Of a stretch of DNA of 64,000 bases, positions 24,152-35,422 are shown one piece after another. The notes under the pieces were generated by a model, which worked only from the letters and a program-made list of their open reading frames with translations, was not told the origin of the DNA and did not search any database. The position numbers and the translations under genes were made by a program. Source of the stretch: Nocardioides lacusdianchii (GTDB taxonomy: Bacteria; Actinomycetota; Actinomycetes; Propionibacteriales; Nocardioidaceae); the NCBI RefSeq assembly GCF_020102855.1, contig NZ_JADHZD010000009.1, positions 1 to 64,000 on the forward strand, in the 5' to 3' direction. How positions within the stretch are numbered: the first letter of the stretch is position 1; each line of letters opens with the position of its first letter.

Positions 24152-26104
24152 GATGCCTTCGGCGAGGGTCTCCACGACGAAGAGGGTGGCGCCGAGCTTG
24201 ACGAGGTCGCCGGTGGCCGCGCCGACCGACGTGACCGTGCCGGCGAAGGGTGCCTTGAGCGCGAGCTCCATCTTCATCGCCTCCATCACGCCCAGTGTCT
24301 CCCCCTCGGCCACGGCCTGGCCCTCGGCGACGTTGACCGCCAGCACGGTGCCCGGCATCGGGGCGAGCAGCGTCCCGTCGCCCGCCGCGGCGGCGTGGTC
24401 GGCGAAGGGGTCCGGCCGGTCCCACACCCAGCGCTGTCCGCGGTGCACGACGTCGACGAAGTCGCTCTGCACGTTGAGCACCGCGTGCTCGGCCACGCCG
24501 TCGACGAGGAGGTGCACGGTGTGGTCGGCGGCGGAGACCAGGCGTACGCCGTGGGTCGTCCCGTCGAGCGACACCTGTCCGCGGTGCCGGTCGACGACGG
24601 CGGAGGCGTCGCCGAGGACGACCATGTCGGCGGCCGGATCCCCGCCCATGCGCCACCCGTCGGCCCGCCAGGGGCCCGAGGTGCCCGCGGTGTCGAGGAG
24701 CACCTCGGTCCACGCCGCGAAGACCCGGGCCAGCGCGGCGTCGGGCTCGGGCACCTCGTGGCGGTCGAGCCAGGCGGTGTCGATGGTGGCGTCGCGGAAC
24801 TCCTCCGACGCGGCGAGCGTGCGCAGGAATCCGGTGTTGGTGGTGATGCCCAGGATCGCGGTGTCGTCGAGCGCGGCCACGAGCGCGGTGCGCGCGGCCT
24901 CGCGGTCGGTGCCCCACGCGATGACCTTGCCGAGCATCGGGTCGTAGGAGGTCGAGACCTCCTGCTCCGGCTCGAGGGCGTGGTCGACCCGGATGTGGGT
25001 CTCGATACGCCGCTCGTCCCTCGCGGCTACTCGACCACCGGGGGTGGACGCCCATCTGACGATCGACGTACGTCCCGCCTGCGGCAGGAAGCCGTGGAAG
25101 GAGTCCTCGGCGTAGACCCGCGCCTCGATGGCGTGGCCCTCGAGCGTGACCTGCGACTGCTCGATGCCGAGCGGGTCGCCCGTCGCGGCCCGCAGCTGCA
25201 GCTCGACGAGGTCCACGCGCCCGCCGTCGACGCGGACGACCTCCTCGGTCACCGGGTGCTCGACCTGGAGACGGGTGTTCATCTCGAGGAAGTAGAACTC
25301 CCCGGTGGCGTTGTCGAGGAGGAACTCGACCGTCCCGGCCCCGGTGTAGCCGCACTGCTCGGCGAGCGCCACTGCGGACGACGTGATCGCCGAACGCTGC
25401 TCGTCGCTGATCGTCGGGGCGGGAGCCTCCTCCAGCACCTTCTGGTGTCGGCGCTGGGTGGAGCAGTCACGCTCGAAGAAGTGCAGCACGGTGCCGTGGG
25501 AGTCGCCCATGACCTGGACCTCGACGTGGCGCCCGGACTCGACGTACTTCTCCACCAGGATCGTGTCGTCGCCGAAGGACGACAGCGCCTCGCGCTGGGC
25601 GGCAGCGAAGGCCTCGGCGTAGTCGTCGGCCGAGCGCACCACGCGCATGCCCTTGCCGCCACCGCCGGCGGCGGCCTTGACCAGGACGGGGTACGCGTAG
25701 GTGGCCGGGTCGTCGTCGAGGGAGTACGACGGCACCACCGGTACGCCGGCGGCGAGCGCCACCTCGCGCGCGGCGTCCTTGCGCCCCATCGCGTCCATCA
25801 CGTCACCCGACGGGCCGACCAGGGTGATGCCCGCCTCGGCGAGCGCGCGGGCGAACGGCGCCCGCTCGGACAGGAAGCCGTAGCCGGGGTGGACGAAGCC
25901 GGCGCCCGAGTCGATCGCGGCGGCGACCACCGCGTCGATGTCGAGGTAGGACGAGACCCGCACCGCGCGGTCGGCGGCGCGCACGTGCGGGGCGTCGGCG
26001 TCGAGGTCGGTGTGGATCGCGACCGTTCGCCAGCCGAGGCGTCGCGCCGTCCGCATGACCCGCAGGGCGATCTCGCCGCGGTTGGCGATCAAGAGGGTGT
26101 TCAT
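24143..26104 (-). CDS. Methylcrotonyl-CoA carboxylase, biotin carboxylase/carrier (alpha) subunit
   Basis: The product is 653 residues. The biotin carboxylase part (1-445) has IANRGEIALRV, the ATP loop KAAAGGGGKGMRVV, FLEMNTRLQVEHPVTE and YDPMLGKVIAWG. The carrier domain (about 580-653) has EAMKM with the biotinyl Lys611. Context with a carboxyltransferase and HMG-CoA lyase points to 3-methylcrotonyl-CoA (leucine pathway; liuD, accA1) over propionyl-CoA. Residues about 355-369 (STPGGRVAARDERRIET region) are encoded by a dispersed repeat inserted in frame, in a surface loop before IRVDHALEPEQEVSTSYDP. A BT/mid domain separates the two catalytic parts. Confidence 0.92.
   Translation of the reverse strand: MNTLLIANRGEIALRVMRTARRLGWRTVAIHTDLDADAPHVRAADRAVRVSSYLDIDAVVAAAIDSGAGFVHPGYGFLSERAPFARALAEAGITLVGPSGDVMDAMGRKDAAREVALAAGVPVVPSYSLDDDPATYAYPVLVKAAAGGGGKGMRVVRSADDYAEAFAAAQREALSSFGDDTILVEKYVESGRHVEVQVMGDSHGTVLHFFERDCSTQRRHQKVLEEAPAPTISDEQRSAITSSAVALAEQCGYTGAGTVEFLLDNATGEFYFLEMNTRLQVEHPVTEEVVRVDGGRVDLVELQLRAATGDPLGIEQSQVTLEGHAIEARVYAEDSFHGFLPQAGRTSIVRWASTPGGRVAARDERRIETHIRVDHALEPEQEVSTSYDPMLGKVIAWGTDREAARTALVAALDDTAILGITTNTGFLRTLAASEEFRDATIDTAWLDRHEVPEPDAALARVFAAWTEVLLDTAGTSGPWRADGWRMGGDPAADMVVLGDASAVVDRHRGQVSLDGTTHGVRLVSAADHTVHLLVDGVAEHAVLNVQSDFVDVVHRGQRWVWDRPDPFADHAAAAGDGTLLAPMPGTVLAVNVAEGQAVAEGETLGVMEAMKMELALKAPFAGTVTSVGAATGDLVKLGATLFVVETLAEGIGG
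24998..25040 (-). repeat. Dispersed repeat, family A, copy inside the carboxylase alpha gene
   Basis: Plus-strand sequence ggtctcgatacgccgctcgt then ccctcgcggctactcgaccaccg. Read on the minus strand it is ggtggtcgagtagccgcgag then ggacgagcggcgtatcgagacc, the same element as at 60031-60076 and, more diverged, 32615-32660. It sits in frame in the coding sequence. Confidence 0.85.
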
Positions 26105-26130
26105 GGGGTGCTCCTGGTTTCAGCTTCGCT

Positions 26131-26220
26131 GGTTGAGGTGCGAGGAGCGCCGGCGACGAGCCTCGAAACCTGACCGGGGAGTGTGGCCTCGAGGCTCGCT
26201 GCGCTCGCACCTCGACCACC
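26131..26220. repeat. Dispersed palindromic repeat, family B, inverted pair
   Basis: Two copies face each other: ggttgaggtgcgaggagcgc to cctcgaaacc (26131-26170) and gcctcgaggctcgctgcgct to cgcacctcgaccacc (26186-26220). Together they fill the 124-bp gap between the carboxylase beta and alpha genes and could fold into a large stem-loop in the operon mRNA. Confidence 0.85.
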
Positions 26221-26228
26221 GAGGGGGA

Positions 26229-27818
26229 CTACATGCGAAAGATCCCGTACCTCGGCTCGGGGATCGGGGTGTACGACGTCGCGGCGAGCGCCATGCCGAG
26301 CACCCGGCGGGTGTCGGCGGGGTCGATCACGCCGTCGTCCCACAGCCGCGCGCTGGCGTAGTAGGGCGAGCCCTGGGTCTCGTACTGCTCGCGGATCGGC
26401 GCCTTGAAGGCCTCGACCGCCTCGTCGTCCTCGAGGTCGGTGCGGACGGTGGCCAGCACCGAGGCGGCCTGCTCGCCACCCATCACCGAGATGCGGGCGT
26501 TGGGCCACATCCACAGGAAGCGCGGGTCGTAGGCCCGTCCGCACATGCCGTAGTTGCCGGCCCCGAACGAGCCGCCGATGACCACGGTGAACTTCGGCAC
26601 CACGCTGCACGCGACCGCGGTGACGAGCTTGGCGCCGTCGCGGGCGATGCCCTTGTTCTCGTACTCGCGCCCGACCATGAAGCCGGTGATGTTCTGCAGG
26701 AACACCAGCGGGATGCCGCGCTGGTTGCACAGCTCGATGAAGTGGGCGCCCTTGAGCGCCGACTCGCTGAAGAGGATGCCGTTGTTGGCCACGATGCCGA
26801 CCTCGTAGCCGTCGATGCGGGCGAAGCCGCACACCAGCGTGTCGCCGTAGAGCTTCTTGAACTCGTGGAACCGGCTCCCGTCGACGACCCGGCGGATGAC
26901 CTCGCGCACGTCGTACGGCGTACGGGTGTCGGTGGGGACCACGTCGTAGAGCGACTCCGGCGGCTCGTGCGGCTCCTCCACCTCGGCGCGGGGCTCGCGG
27001 GCCGGGCGGGCGGCGGGCAGCGTGTCGACGATCGAGCGCACGATGGCCAGCGCGTGGGCGTCGTCCTCGGCGAGGTGGTCGACCACCCCGGAGGTGCGGG
27101 CGTGGACGTCGCCGCCCCCGAGGTCCTCGGCCGAGACCACCTCACCGGTCGCGGCCTTCACCAGCGGCGGGCCGCCGAGGAAGATCGTGCCCTGGTCGCG
27201 CACGATGACGGTCTCGTCGGACATCGCCGGGACGTAGGCCCCGCCGGCGGTGCAGGAGCCCATCACGCTGGCGATCTGCGGGATGCCCTGCGCGGACATG
27301 TTGGCCTGGTTGAAGAAGATCCGGCCGAAGTGCTCGCGGTCGGGGAAGACCTCGTCCTGCAGCGGCAGGAAGGCGCCGCCGGAGTCGACGAGGTAGATGC
27401 AGGGCAGGTGGTTCTCGGCGGCGATCGTCTGCGCGCGGAGGTGCTTCTTGACCGTCATCGGGTAGTAGGTGCCGCCCTTGACGGTGGCGTCGTTGGCCAC
27501 GATCACGCACTCGCGGCCCGAGACCCGGCCGATGCCGGCCACGACGCCGGCGGACGGGACAGCGTGGTCGTCGCCGTCGGCCCCGGAACCGCTGCCGTAC
27601 ATGCCGTACGCCGCCAGCGGGGCGAGCTCGAGGAACGGGCTGCCGGGGTCGAGCAGCCGGTCGACCCGGTCGCGGACCAGCAGCTTGCCGCGGTCGGTGT
27701 GCTTGCGGCGCGCGCTCTCCGACCCGCCCTGTCGCACCCGGGCGAGCCGGGCGCGCAGGTCGTCGACGAGCTCACGCATGGTCGGGGGACCCTGGATCGG
27801 GCTCAGCTGCTCGGACAC
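26229..27818 (-). CDS. Methylcrotonyl-CoA carboxylase, carboxyltransferase (beta) subunit
   Basis: The product is 529 residues. It carries the two crotonase-like halves of acyl-CoA carboxyltransferases: [39 protein letters not shown] in the first and [25 protein letters not shown] plus [26 protein letters not shown] in the second. [27 protein letters not shown] is typical of methylcrotonyl-specific subunits. It transfers the carboxyl group from biotin to methylcrotonyl-CoA. The start is GTG 27818, 9 bp after the kinase stop and next to a palindrome at 27825-27844. Equivalent names are liuB and accD1. Confidence 0.95.
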   Translation of the reverse strand: MSEQLSPIQGPPTMRELVDDLRARLARVRQGGSESARRKHTDRGKLLVRDRVDRLLDPGSPFLELAPLAAYGMYGSGSGADGDDHAVPSAGVVAGIGRVSGRECVIVANDATVKGGTYYPMTVKKHLRAQTIAAENHLPCIYLVDSGGAFLPLQDEVFPDREHFGRIFFNQANMSAQGIPQIASVMGSCTAGGAYVPAMSDETVIVRDQGTIFLGGPPLVKAATGEVVSAEDLGGGDVHARTSGVVDHLAEDDAHALAIVRSIVDTLPAARPAREPRAEVEEPHEPPESLYDVVPTDTRTPYDVREVIRRVVDGSRFHEFKKLYGDTLVCGFARIDGYEVGIVANNGILFSESALKGAHFIELCNQRGIPLVFLQNITGFMVGREYENKGIARDGAKLVTAVACSVVPKFTVVIGGSFGAGNYGMCGRAYDPRFLWMWPNARISVMGGEQAASVLATVRTDLEDDEAVEAFKAPIREQYETQGSPYYASARLWDDGVIDPADTRRVLGMALAATSYTPIPEPRYGIFRM

Positions 27819-27824
27819 GGGCTC

Positions 27825-27844
27825 AGGTTAGCGATCGTTAACCT
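27825..27844. promoter_or_regulatory. 20-bp palindrome before the carboxylase operon, likely TetR-type operator
   Basis: The sequence AGGTTAGCGATCGTTAACCT is a near-perfect dyad (9 of 10 positions pair). It overlaps the stop codon of the histidine kinase gene and lies 7 bp before the GTG start of the carboxylase beta gene. Palindromes of this size and centre (CGATCG flanked by TTA/TAA) are usual for TetR-type repressors; a TetR gene lies 2.3 kb away at 30104. Confidence 0.6.
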
Positions 27845-29024
27845 CAGGCGTCCAGTGGCGGAACTCCCCACGCAGCGTGGTGCCACGACCCGGCGCGGTC
27901 TCGAGGTGGAGGATGCCGCCGGCCGCCGCGACCCGGGCCTCCATCCCGAGCAGGCCACCGGGGGTGACCACCTCGCGGTCGAAGCCGCTGCCGTCGTCGC
28001 TGACGCTGAAGCTCAGGTGCGGCCGCCCGCGGAGGGTGACCAGCACCGCGCTCGCCCCGGCGTGCTTGGCAGCGTTGGTCAGCGCCTCGAGGATGCAGAA
28101 GTACGCCGCCGCCTCCACCTGCCGGTCCGACCGACCGACGTCGGCGACGTCGAGGGTCACCGGGACCGGCGAACGGCGTGCGGCGGACTGGAGCGCGGCG
28201 ACCAGGCCGCGCTCGGCCAGCAGGGGCGGGTAGATGCCACGCGCGAGCTCGCGCAGCTCGAGCAGCACCTCGCGGTTGTCGGCGGCGAGCTGTCCGAGCA
28301 GGGTGGCGGCGCCCTCGTCGCGCCCGGCACGCAGCTCCGTGCGCGCCCGCTCGATCGTCACGCTCATGGCGAGCAGCCGCTGCTGGGCGCCGTCGTGGAG
28401 GTCGCGCTCGAGGCTGCGGCGCGCCGCGTCGGCGACCTGGACGATGCGCGTGCGCGACTCGACGAGCTGGTCGGACTGCTCGCGCAGACGGGTGTAGGCG
28501 TCGCGGACCAGGTAGGTCACCACGAGCACGCCCGCGGGCAGGGAGGAGGCGATCACTACCGCGTTGACCCACCACAGGTCGTTGAGCGCCTCCGTCCGGC
28601 GCCACTCCCCGATGGCCACCACGCCGGCGCTGCCCAGGATCGCGAAGACGCCCAGCACGTTGAGCCACAGGCGCGAGACGTAGGGGATCGCCACCAGCAT
28701 CGGGATCAGCATCAGCAGCGCGGTGAGCGGACTGAGGTTGGGCGTGGCCCAGGTGCCACCGACACCGAAGGCAGTCGCCGACAGGGTGAGGCCGACCAGC
28801 ACCGCCGCCGTCCCGAAGCGGCGCGCCAGCGGCAGCGTCGCGAGCATCAGCAGGAGGGACAGCGCCATCACCGCGAGGTCGACCTCGACCGCGGTGTGCC
28901 GGAAGCCCAGCGCGTACGACGCTCCCAGGACCACCGTCGACCCGCTCAGGGCGTAGAGGTTGATGCGCAGCAGGCGGGCCAGGGCCGGGTCGAGCGCGTC
29001 CCAGCCCGACAGCAGGGCCTTCAC
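27828..29024 (-). CDS. Two-component sensor histidine kinase (NarX/DesK-type)
   Basis: The product is 398 residues. Residues about 18-190 contain five to six membrane helices with no large extracellular domain. A HisKA_3 region follows with the phosphoacceptor in RSLERDLHDGAQQRLLAMSV, then an HATPase domain (EALTNAAKHAGASAVLVTL, VSDDGSGFD, GGLLGMEARVAAAGG, GRGTTLRGEF). It would phosphorylate the adjacent response regulator. The start is GTG 29024, 8 bp after that gene's stop, with GATGAGGAG as ribosome site. The signal is unknown. Confidence 0.9.
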   Translation of the reverse strand: MKALLSGWDALDPALARLLRINLYALSGSTVVLGASYALGFRHTAVEVDLAVMALSLLLMLATLPLARRFGTAAVLVGLTLSATAFGVGGTWATPNLSPLTALLMLIPMLVAIPYVSRLWLNVLGVFAILGSAGVVAIGEWRRTEALNDLWWVNAVVIASSLPAGVLVVTYLVRDAYTRLREQSDQLVESRTRIVQVADAARRSLERDLHDGAQQRLLAMSVTIERARTELRAGRDEGAATLLGQLAADNREVLLELRELARGIYPPLLAERGLVAALQSAARRSPVPVTLDVADVGRSDRQVEAAAYFCILEALTNAAKHAGASAVLVTLRGRPHLSFSVSDDGSGFDREVVTPGGLLGMEARVAAAGGILHLETAPGRGTTLRGEFRHWTPEVNDR

Positions 29025-29031
29025 CGGCTCC

Positions 29032-29736
29032 TCATCGACGCGGCGGCACCCCGCCGCTGCCCACGCCGACACCCGCCTCGCTGAGGAAGACCAGGGTGGC
29101 GGCGACGCGGCGGTGCACGGGCGCGTCGGAGGGCAGGTCGAGCTTGGTGAGGATCGAGCTGATGTGCTTCTCCACCGCCCGGTCGGTGACCACCAGCTCC
29201 TCGGCGATCGCCGCGTTGGTCATCCCCCGCGCGACCATCCCGAGCACCTCGAGCTCGCGCGGGGTGAGCCGGTCGAGCAGGGAGTCGTGGCGACGGGTGC
29301 CGGTGGCCATCAGGGCGTCGACGACGATCTGGTCGATCACCGACCCGCCGGCGGCGACCGTGCGCAGCGCCGCGACCAGCTCGTCCACGTCGGCCACGCG
29401 CTCCTTGAGCAGGTAGCCGCGACCGTCGCTGCCCTCGCGCACCAGGTCCAGGGCGTACTCGACGTCGGAGTACTGCGTCAGCGCCACCACCCCGGTGCCG
29501 GGGTGCGTGCGCCGCAGCTCGCCCGCCGCGCGGATGCCCTCGTCGGTGAAGTCGGGCGGCATCCGGATGTCGGTGAGCACCACGTCGGGGTGGTGCTCCT
29601 CGACCGCGGCCATCAGCTCCGGGAGGCTGGTCGCGGTGGCGACCACCTCGAGGTCGTCGCAGGCCGCGAGCAGGGCGAGGATGCCCGCCCGGAGCAGGTC
29701 TCCGTCCTCGGCCAGGACGACCCGGATCCGCGTCAT
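29032..29736 (-). CDS. Response regulator, NarL/LuxR family
   Basis: The product is 234 residues. The receiver domain has acidic pocket residues in VVLAEDGDLLRAG, phospho-Asp in DVVLTDIRMPPDF (near 56), and the conserved Lys in GYLLKERVADVDELV. The C-terminal LuxR HTH is LTPRELEVLGMVARGMTNAAIAEELVVTDRAVEKHISSILTKLDL. ATG 29736 is at the family start; the frame is open further upstream without homology. It heads the run RR, HK, carboxylase genes, all on one strand with gaps of 7-9 bp, which could make it the first gene of the leucine operon. Confidence 0.92.
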   Translation of the reverse strand: MTRIRVVLAEDGDLLRAGILALLAACDDLEVVATATSLPELMAAVEEHHPDVVLTDIRMPPDFTDEGIRAAGELRRTHPGTGVVALTQYSDVEYALDLVREGSDGRGYLLKERVADVDELVAALRTVAAGGSVIDQIVVDALMATGTRRHDSLLDRLTPRELEVLGMVARGMTNAAIAEELVVTDRAVEKHISSILTKLDLPSDAPVHRRVAATLVFLSEAGVGVGSGGVPPRR

Positions 29737-30103
29737 GCGCGCAGCGTAGCCACGGCGCGACCCCGGCGTCTGTAGAGCAGGCACCACACCCCGGCAGGAT
29801 GTGTCGCAAGGTGTGGCCGTCGCGTGTCCCGCGCGTGTGGATCGGTTTTGCTGCTGTGGGGTAGACCAGAGGTGGTGCTGGCACCACTGCGGCGATCCGC
29901 CCCGAGGAGGACACTTCTCGACGGATGCCAGGTGCACTGATCGTGGGGATCAGTGGGCCGCTGCGGGGGTGCGGCCCACTGGAGCACGACATGGGGAGGC
30001 ACGTGTGATTCCGCTCGCGGTCTGGCAGGCGCAGCAGCGCCCGGTGGCGCTCCCGACCCCGCGCGCGCCGCATGACGGGTCGTCGGGCACTAGCCTCGGC
30101 CCC
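29737..30103. other. Long intergenic stretch with several hairpins
   Basis: This 367-bp gap between the divergent response regulator and TetR genes holds no convincing gene. It has nested dyads: ggatcg (29839-29844) with cgatcc (29893-29898), gtggtgc (29872-29878) with gcaccac (29881-29887), and cagtgggccgc (29951-29961) with gcggcccactg (29971-29981). A short frame from ATG 29925 (25 codons) has a GAGGAGG 15 nt upstream, too far to be convincing. It could be a leader, a small RNA or simply two promoters. Confidence 0.45.
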
Positions 30104-30655
30104 GTGACCCCCCGCCGGCAGCAGATCCTCGACATCGCGGCCGACCTGTTCGCCGCGCGCGGCTTCCACGGGGTCTCGGTCGTCGAGCTCGGCTCCGCCT
30201 GCGGCATCTCCGGGCCGGCGCTCTACAAGCACTTCGAGTCCAAGGACGCGATGCTCGCCGAGATGCTGGTGAGCATCAGCGAGACCCTCCTCGCCGAGGG
30301 CCGTAGCCGCGTGGCCGGCGCCGACGGCCCGCGCGAGGCCCTCGAGGCCCTGGTCGAGTGGCACATCCAGTTCGCCATCGAGCACCCCGCCCTCATCGTC
30401 GTGCAGGACCGCGACTGGAGCAGCCTGCCCGACGAGGCCCGCGAGCGCGTGCGCGCGCTCCAGCGGGCGTACGTCGACGTGTGGGCCACGCAGGTGCGCC
30501 GCTTCCACACCGGCCTCAGCCCGGAGGCGTCCCGCACCCGCGCCCACGTGCTCTTCGGCCTGCTCAACTCCACCCCGCACAGCGGCCGGCTCCCCGACCC
30601 GCAGATGCACGACGTGCTCCGCGACATGGCGCACGGAGCCCTCGGCCTGACCTGA
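30104..30655 (+). CDS. TetR/AcrR family transcriptional regulator
   Basis: The product is 183 residues. The N-terminal HTH is RRQQILDIAADLFAARGFHGVSVVELGSACGISGPALYKHFESKDAML. The C-terminal ligand domain has EWHIQFAIEHPALIVVQDRDWSSL, in the style of regulators of acyl-CoA and branched-chain catabolism in actinobacteria. The GTG at 30104 begins at the HTH. Position near the carboxylase operon and the palindrome at 27825-27844 suggest it represses leucine degradation in response to an acyl-CoA; this is inference from position. Confidence 0.87.
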   Translation: MTPRRQQILDIAADLFAARGFHGVSVVELGSACGISGPALYKHFESKDAMLAEMLVSISETLLAEGRSRVAGADGPREALEALVEWHIQFAIEHPALIVVQDRDWSSLPDEARERVRALQRAYVDVWATQVRRFHTGLSPEASRTRAHVLFGLLNSTPHSGRLPDPQMHDVLRDMAHGALGLT

Positions 30656-30668
30656 GGCGCCGGCGCGC

Positions 30669-31360
30669 TCACATCGCGTCGAAGGGGCTCTCCTGCTGCA
30701 GCAGCCGCGCCGCGCGGACTGCGGCGTCCTCGGCCACGACGAGGTCGTCGAGCTCCTCCGGTCCCTCACCTGCGCGATCGCGGTCCTCCTCCGACCCGCC
30801 GCGCGGCTGGTGGATGCGGTGCAGCTCGCGCAGCACCCGCTCGCGCGAGAGCCCGCGCAGGTGGGTGAGCACGAAGGGGTCGGCGGCGATCAGCCACGCC
30901 AGCTGGGTGAGCACGGCCAGCGCGTGCGGGCACGGGTCGAGCCAGGCCTCGCACGTGCAGGCCGAGCCCAGCTCGCCGCCGTACGGCAGCAGCTCGACGC
31001 CCGCCTCCTCCACGGCCTCGACGAGGGTGTGGGGCAGCTCGCCGGCCATCAGCGCCGCGATGCGGCCCGCCTCGGCGGCGACGAGCTCGGTGAAGGCCGA
31101 CGCGTCGGAGTCGTCGAGCACCGGCACCGTCACCTCGACGGTGAAGGTGTCCTGGCCCTCGCCCACCGCCGCCACCGCGGCGCCGTCGGAGACGGTGATC
31201 GCCCCCACCGCCCCGGCCCGGGCGAGCGCCCGGCCGCGCCTGAGGTCCTCGGCGCTGTAGGCCGCCTCCTCGACCGAGCGCAGCACCGCCTTGCTCCACC
31301 ACGTGCCGGAGCCGCCGCCGCGCCGGGCGGCCAGGCGCGGGTGGGTGGTGCCTGCCGCAC

Positions 31361-31364
<4 letters not shown>
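30669..31364 (-). CDS. SWIM zinc finger protein paired with SNF2 helicase
   Basis: The product is 231 residues. The SWIM-type CxCx(n)CxH motif is SACTCEAWLDPCPHALAVL (near 140-158). The front half (SAEDLRRGRALARAGAVGAITV and VPVLDDSDASAFTELVAAEAGRIAAL) is the usual pre-SWIM region. The ATG at 31364 overlaps the TGA of the SNF2 gene (ATGA), the standard arrangement of this pair. It likely forms a complex with the helicase on nucleic acid; the function of the pair is not known in detail. Confidence 0.88.
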
Positions 31365-34108
<2,744 letters not shown>

Positions 34109-34191
34109 GCAGCACCCTTCGTTGATCCGCTCGACCTGACGCTAACGCCTCGGACCGACAGGGAGTTCCCCGGCGACTACCGTCGGGCGGC

Positions 34192-35373
34192 ATGGACGTC
34201 GCCGAGCTGCTCGCCGCCCACCCCGTCATCGACGGGCACAACGACCTGCTGTGGACCGCGCGCGCGGCAACGGCGTACGACTTCGCCCGCCTCGACGTCG
34301 GCGCCGGCGGCACCCCCACCCACACCGACCTGCCGCGGATGCGCGCCGGCGGGATGGGTGCGCAGTTCTGGTCGGTCTACGTCCCGACGCGCCTCACCGG
34401 CGACGACGCGGTGAGCGCCACGCTCGAGCAGGTCGACGCCGCGCGCCTGTTGACCGACACGTACGCCGACCAGCTGGCGTGGGCGACGACCGCCGACGAG
34501 GTCGAGCAGGCGTGGGCGTCGGGCCGGATGGCCTCGCTCATGGGCGCCGAGGGCGGGCACTCGATCAGCTGCTCGCTCGGCACGCTGCGCCAGCTCCACG
34601 CCCTCGGCGTGCGCTACCTGACGCTCACCCACAACGCGAACACGCCCTGGGCCGACTCCGCCACCGACCGACCGGTGGCCGGCGGGCTCACGGAGTTCGG
34701 CCGCGAGGTCGTGCGGGAGATGAACCGCCTCGGCATGATGGTCGACCTCTCGCACGTCTCCGCCGACACGATGCGCGACGCGCTCGCCGTCAGCGAGGCG
34801 CCGGTCGTTTTCAGCCACAGCTCGGCCCGCGCGGTGACCGACAGCCCGCGCAACGCCCCGGACGACGTGCTGGAGGCGACGGCCCGCGGTGGCGGCGTGT
34901 GCATGGTGACCTTCGTGCCGAAGTTCGTGAACGCCGCCTGCGCCGACTGGCACCGGGAGATGGTCGCGGCCGCCGCGGCCGAGGGCGTCCCCGAGTCCGA
35001 CGGCGAGCGGTTCGGCGCCTTCCAGGACGCCTGGGTGCCCGACCACCCGCAGCCGCGCGCGTCGCTCGCCGACGTCGTGGCGCACGTCGAGCACGTCCGC
35101 GACGTGGCCGGGATCGACCACGTCGGCCTCGGCGGCGACTACGACGGCGTCGAGACCCTGCCGGTCGGGCTCGAGGACGTCTCGACCTATCCGGCCCTCG
35201 TCTCCGCGCTGGCCGACCGCGGCTGGTCGGAGGCCGACCTGGCCCGGCTCACCTGCCGCAACACGCTGCGGGTGATGCGGGAGGTCGAGGCGGTCGCACG
35301 CGACCTGCAGCAGGTGCGCGGTCCGAGCCTGGCGCGCATCGAGGACCTCGACGGCGTACGCCCGGGGGCCTGA
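34192..35373 (+). CDS. Membrane dipeptidase, peptidase family M19
   Basis: The product is 393 residues. Zinc ligands are in HPVIDGHNDLLW (H-x-D, near 18-20), the bridging Glu in SLMGAEGGHSI (near 121), and histidines in DLSHVSADTM and FSHSSARAV, with substrate-site GLGGDYDGVETLP near the C-terminus. These enzymes hydrolyse dipeptides, including D-residue ones. No signal peptide is present, so it is cytoplasmic despite the family name. Starts ATG 34192, divergent from the SNF2 gene, with 83 bp between. Confidence 0.94.
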   Translation: MDVAELLAAHPVIDGHNDLLWTARAATAYDFARLDVGAGGTPTHTDLPRMRAGGMGAQFWSVYVPTRLTGDDAVSATLEQVDAARLLTDTYADQLAWATTADEVEQAWASGRMASLMGAEGGHSISCSLGTLRQLHALGVRYLTLTHNANTPWADSATDRPVAGGLTEFGREVVREMNRLGMMVDLSHVSADTMRDALAVSEAPVVFSHSSARAVTDSPRNAPDDVLEATARGGGVCMVTFVPKFVNAACADWHREMVAAAAAEGVPESDGERFGAFQDAWVPDHPQPRASLADVVAHVEHVRDVAGIDHVGLGGDYDGVETLPVGLEDVSTYPALVSALADRGWSEADLARLTCRNTLRVMREVEAVARDLQQVRGPSLARIEDLDGVRPGA

Positions 35374-35422
35374 GACCCGCGTCCACCCCGCGGGGTGACG
35401 CAGCCCACCCGAAAAGGAATAG

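Noticed and set aside
26010..29084. 1024-codon plus-strand frame across the carboxylase beta and kinase genes
   Set aside because: Same reason: antisense shadow of real genes, with His/Val/Gly/Asp/Arg-rich text and no domains.
29925..30008. Possible 27-residue leader peptide (PGALIVGISGPL...) before the TetR gene
   Set aside because: The ribosome-like GAGGAGG is 15 nt away and the frame stops far from the TetR start; no codon pattern of an attenuator is visible.
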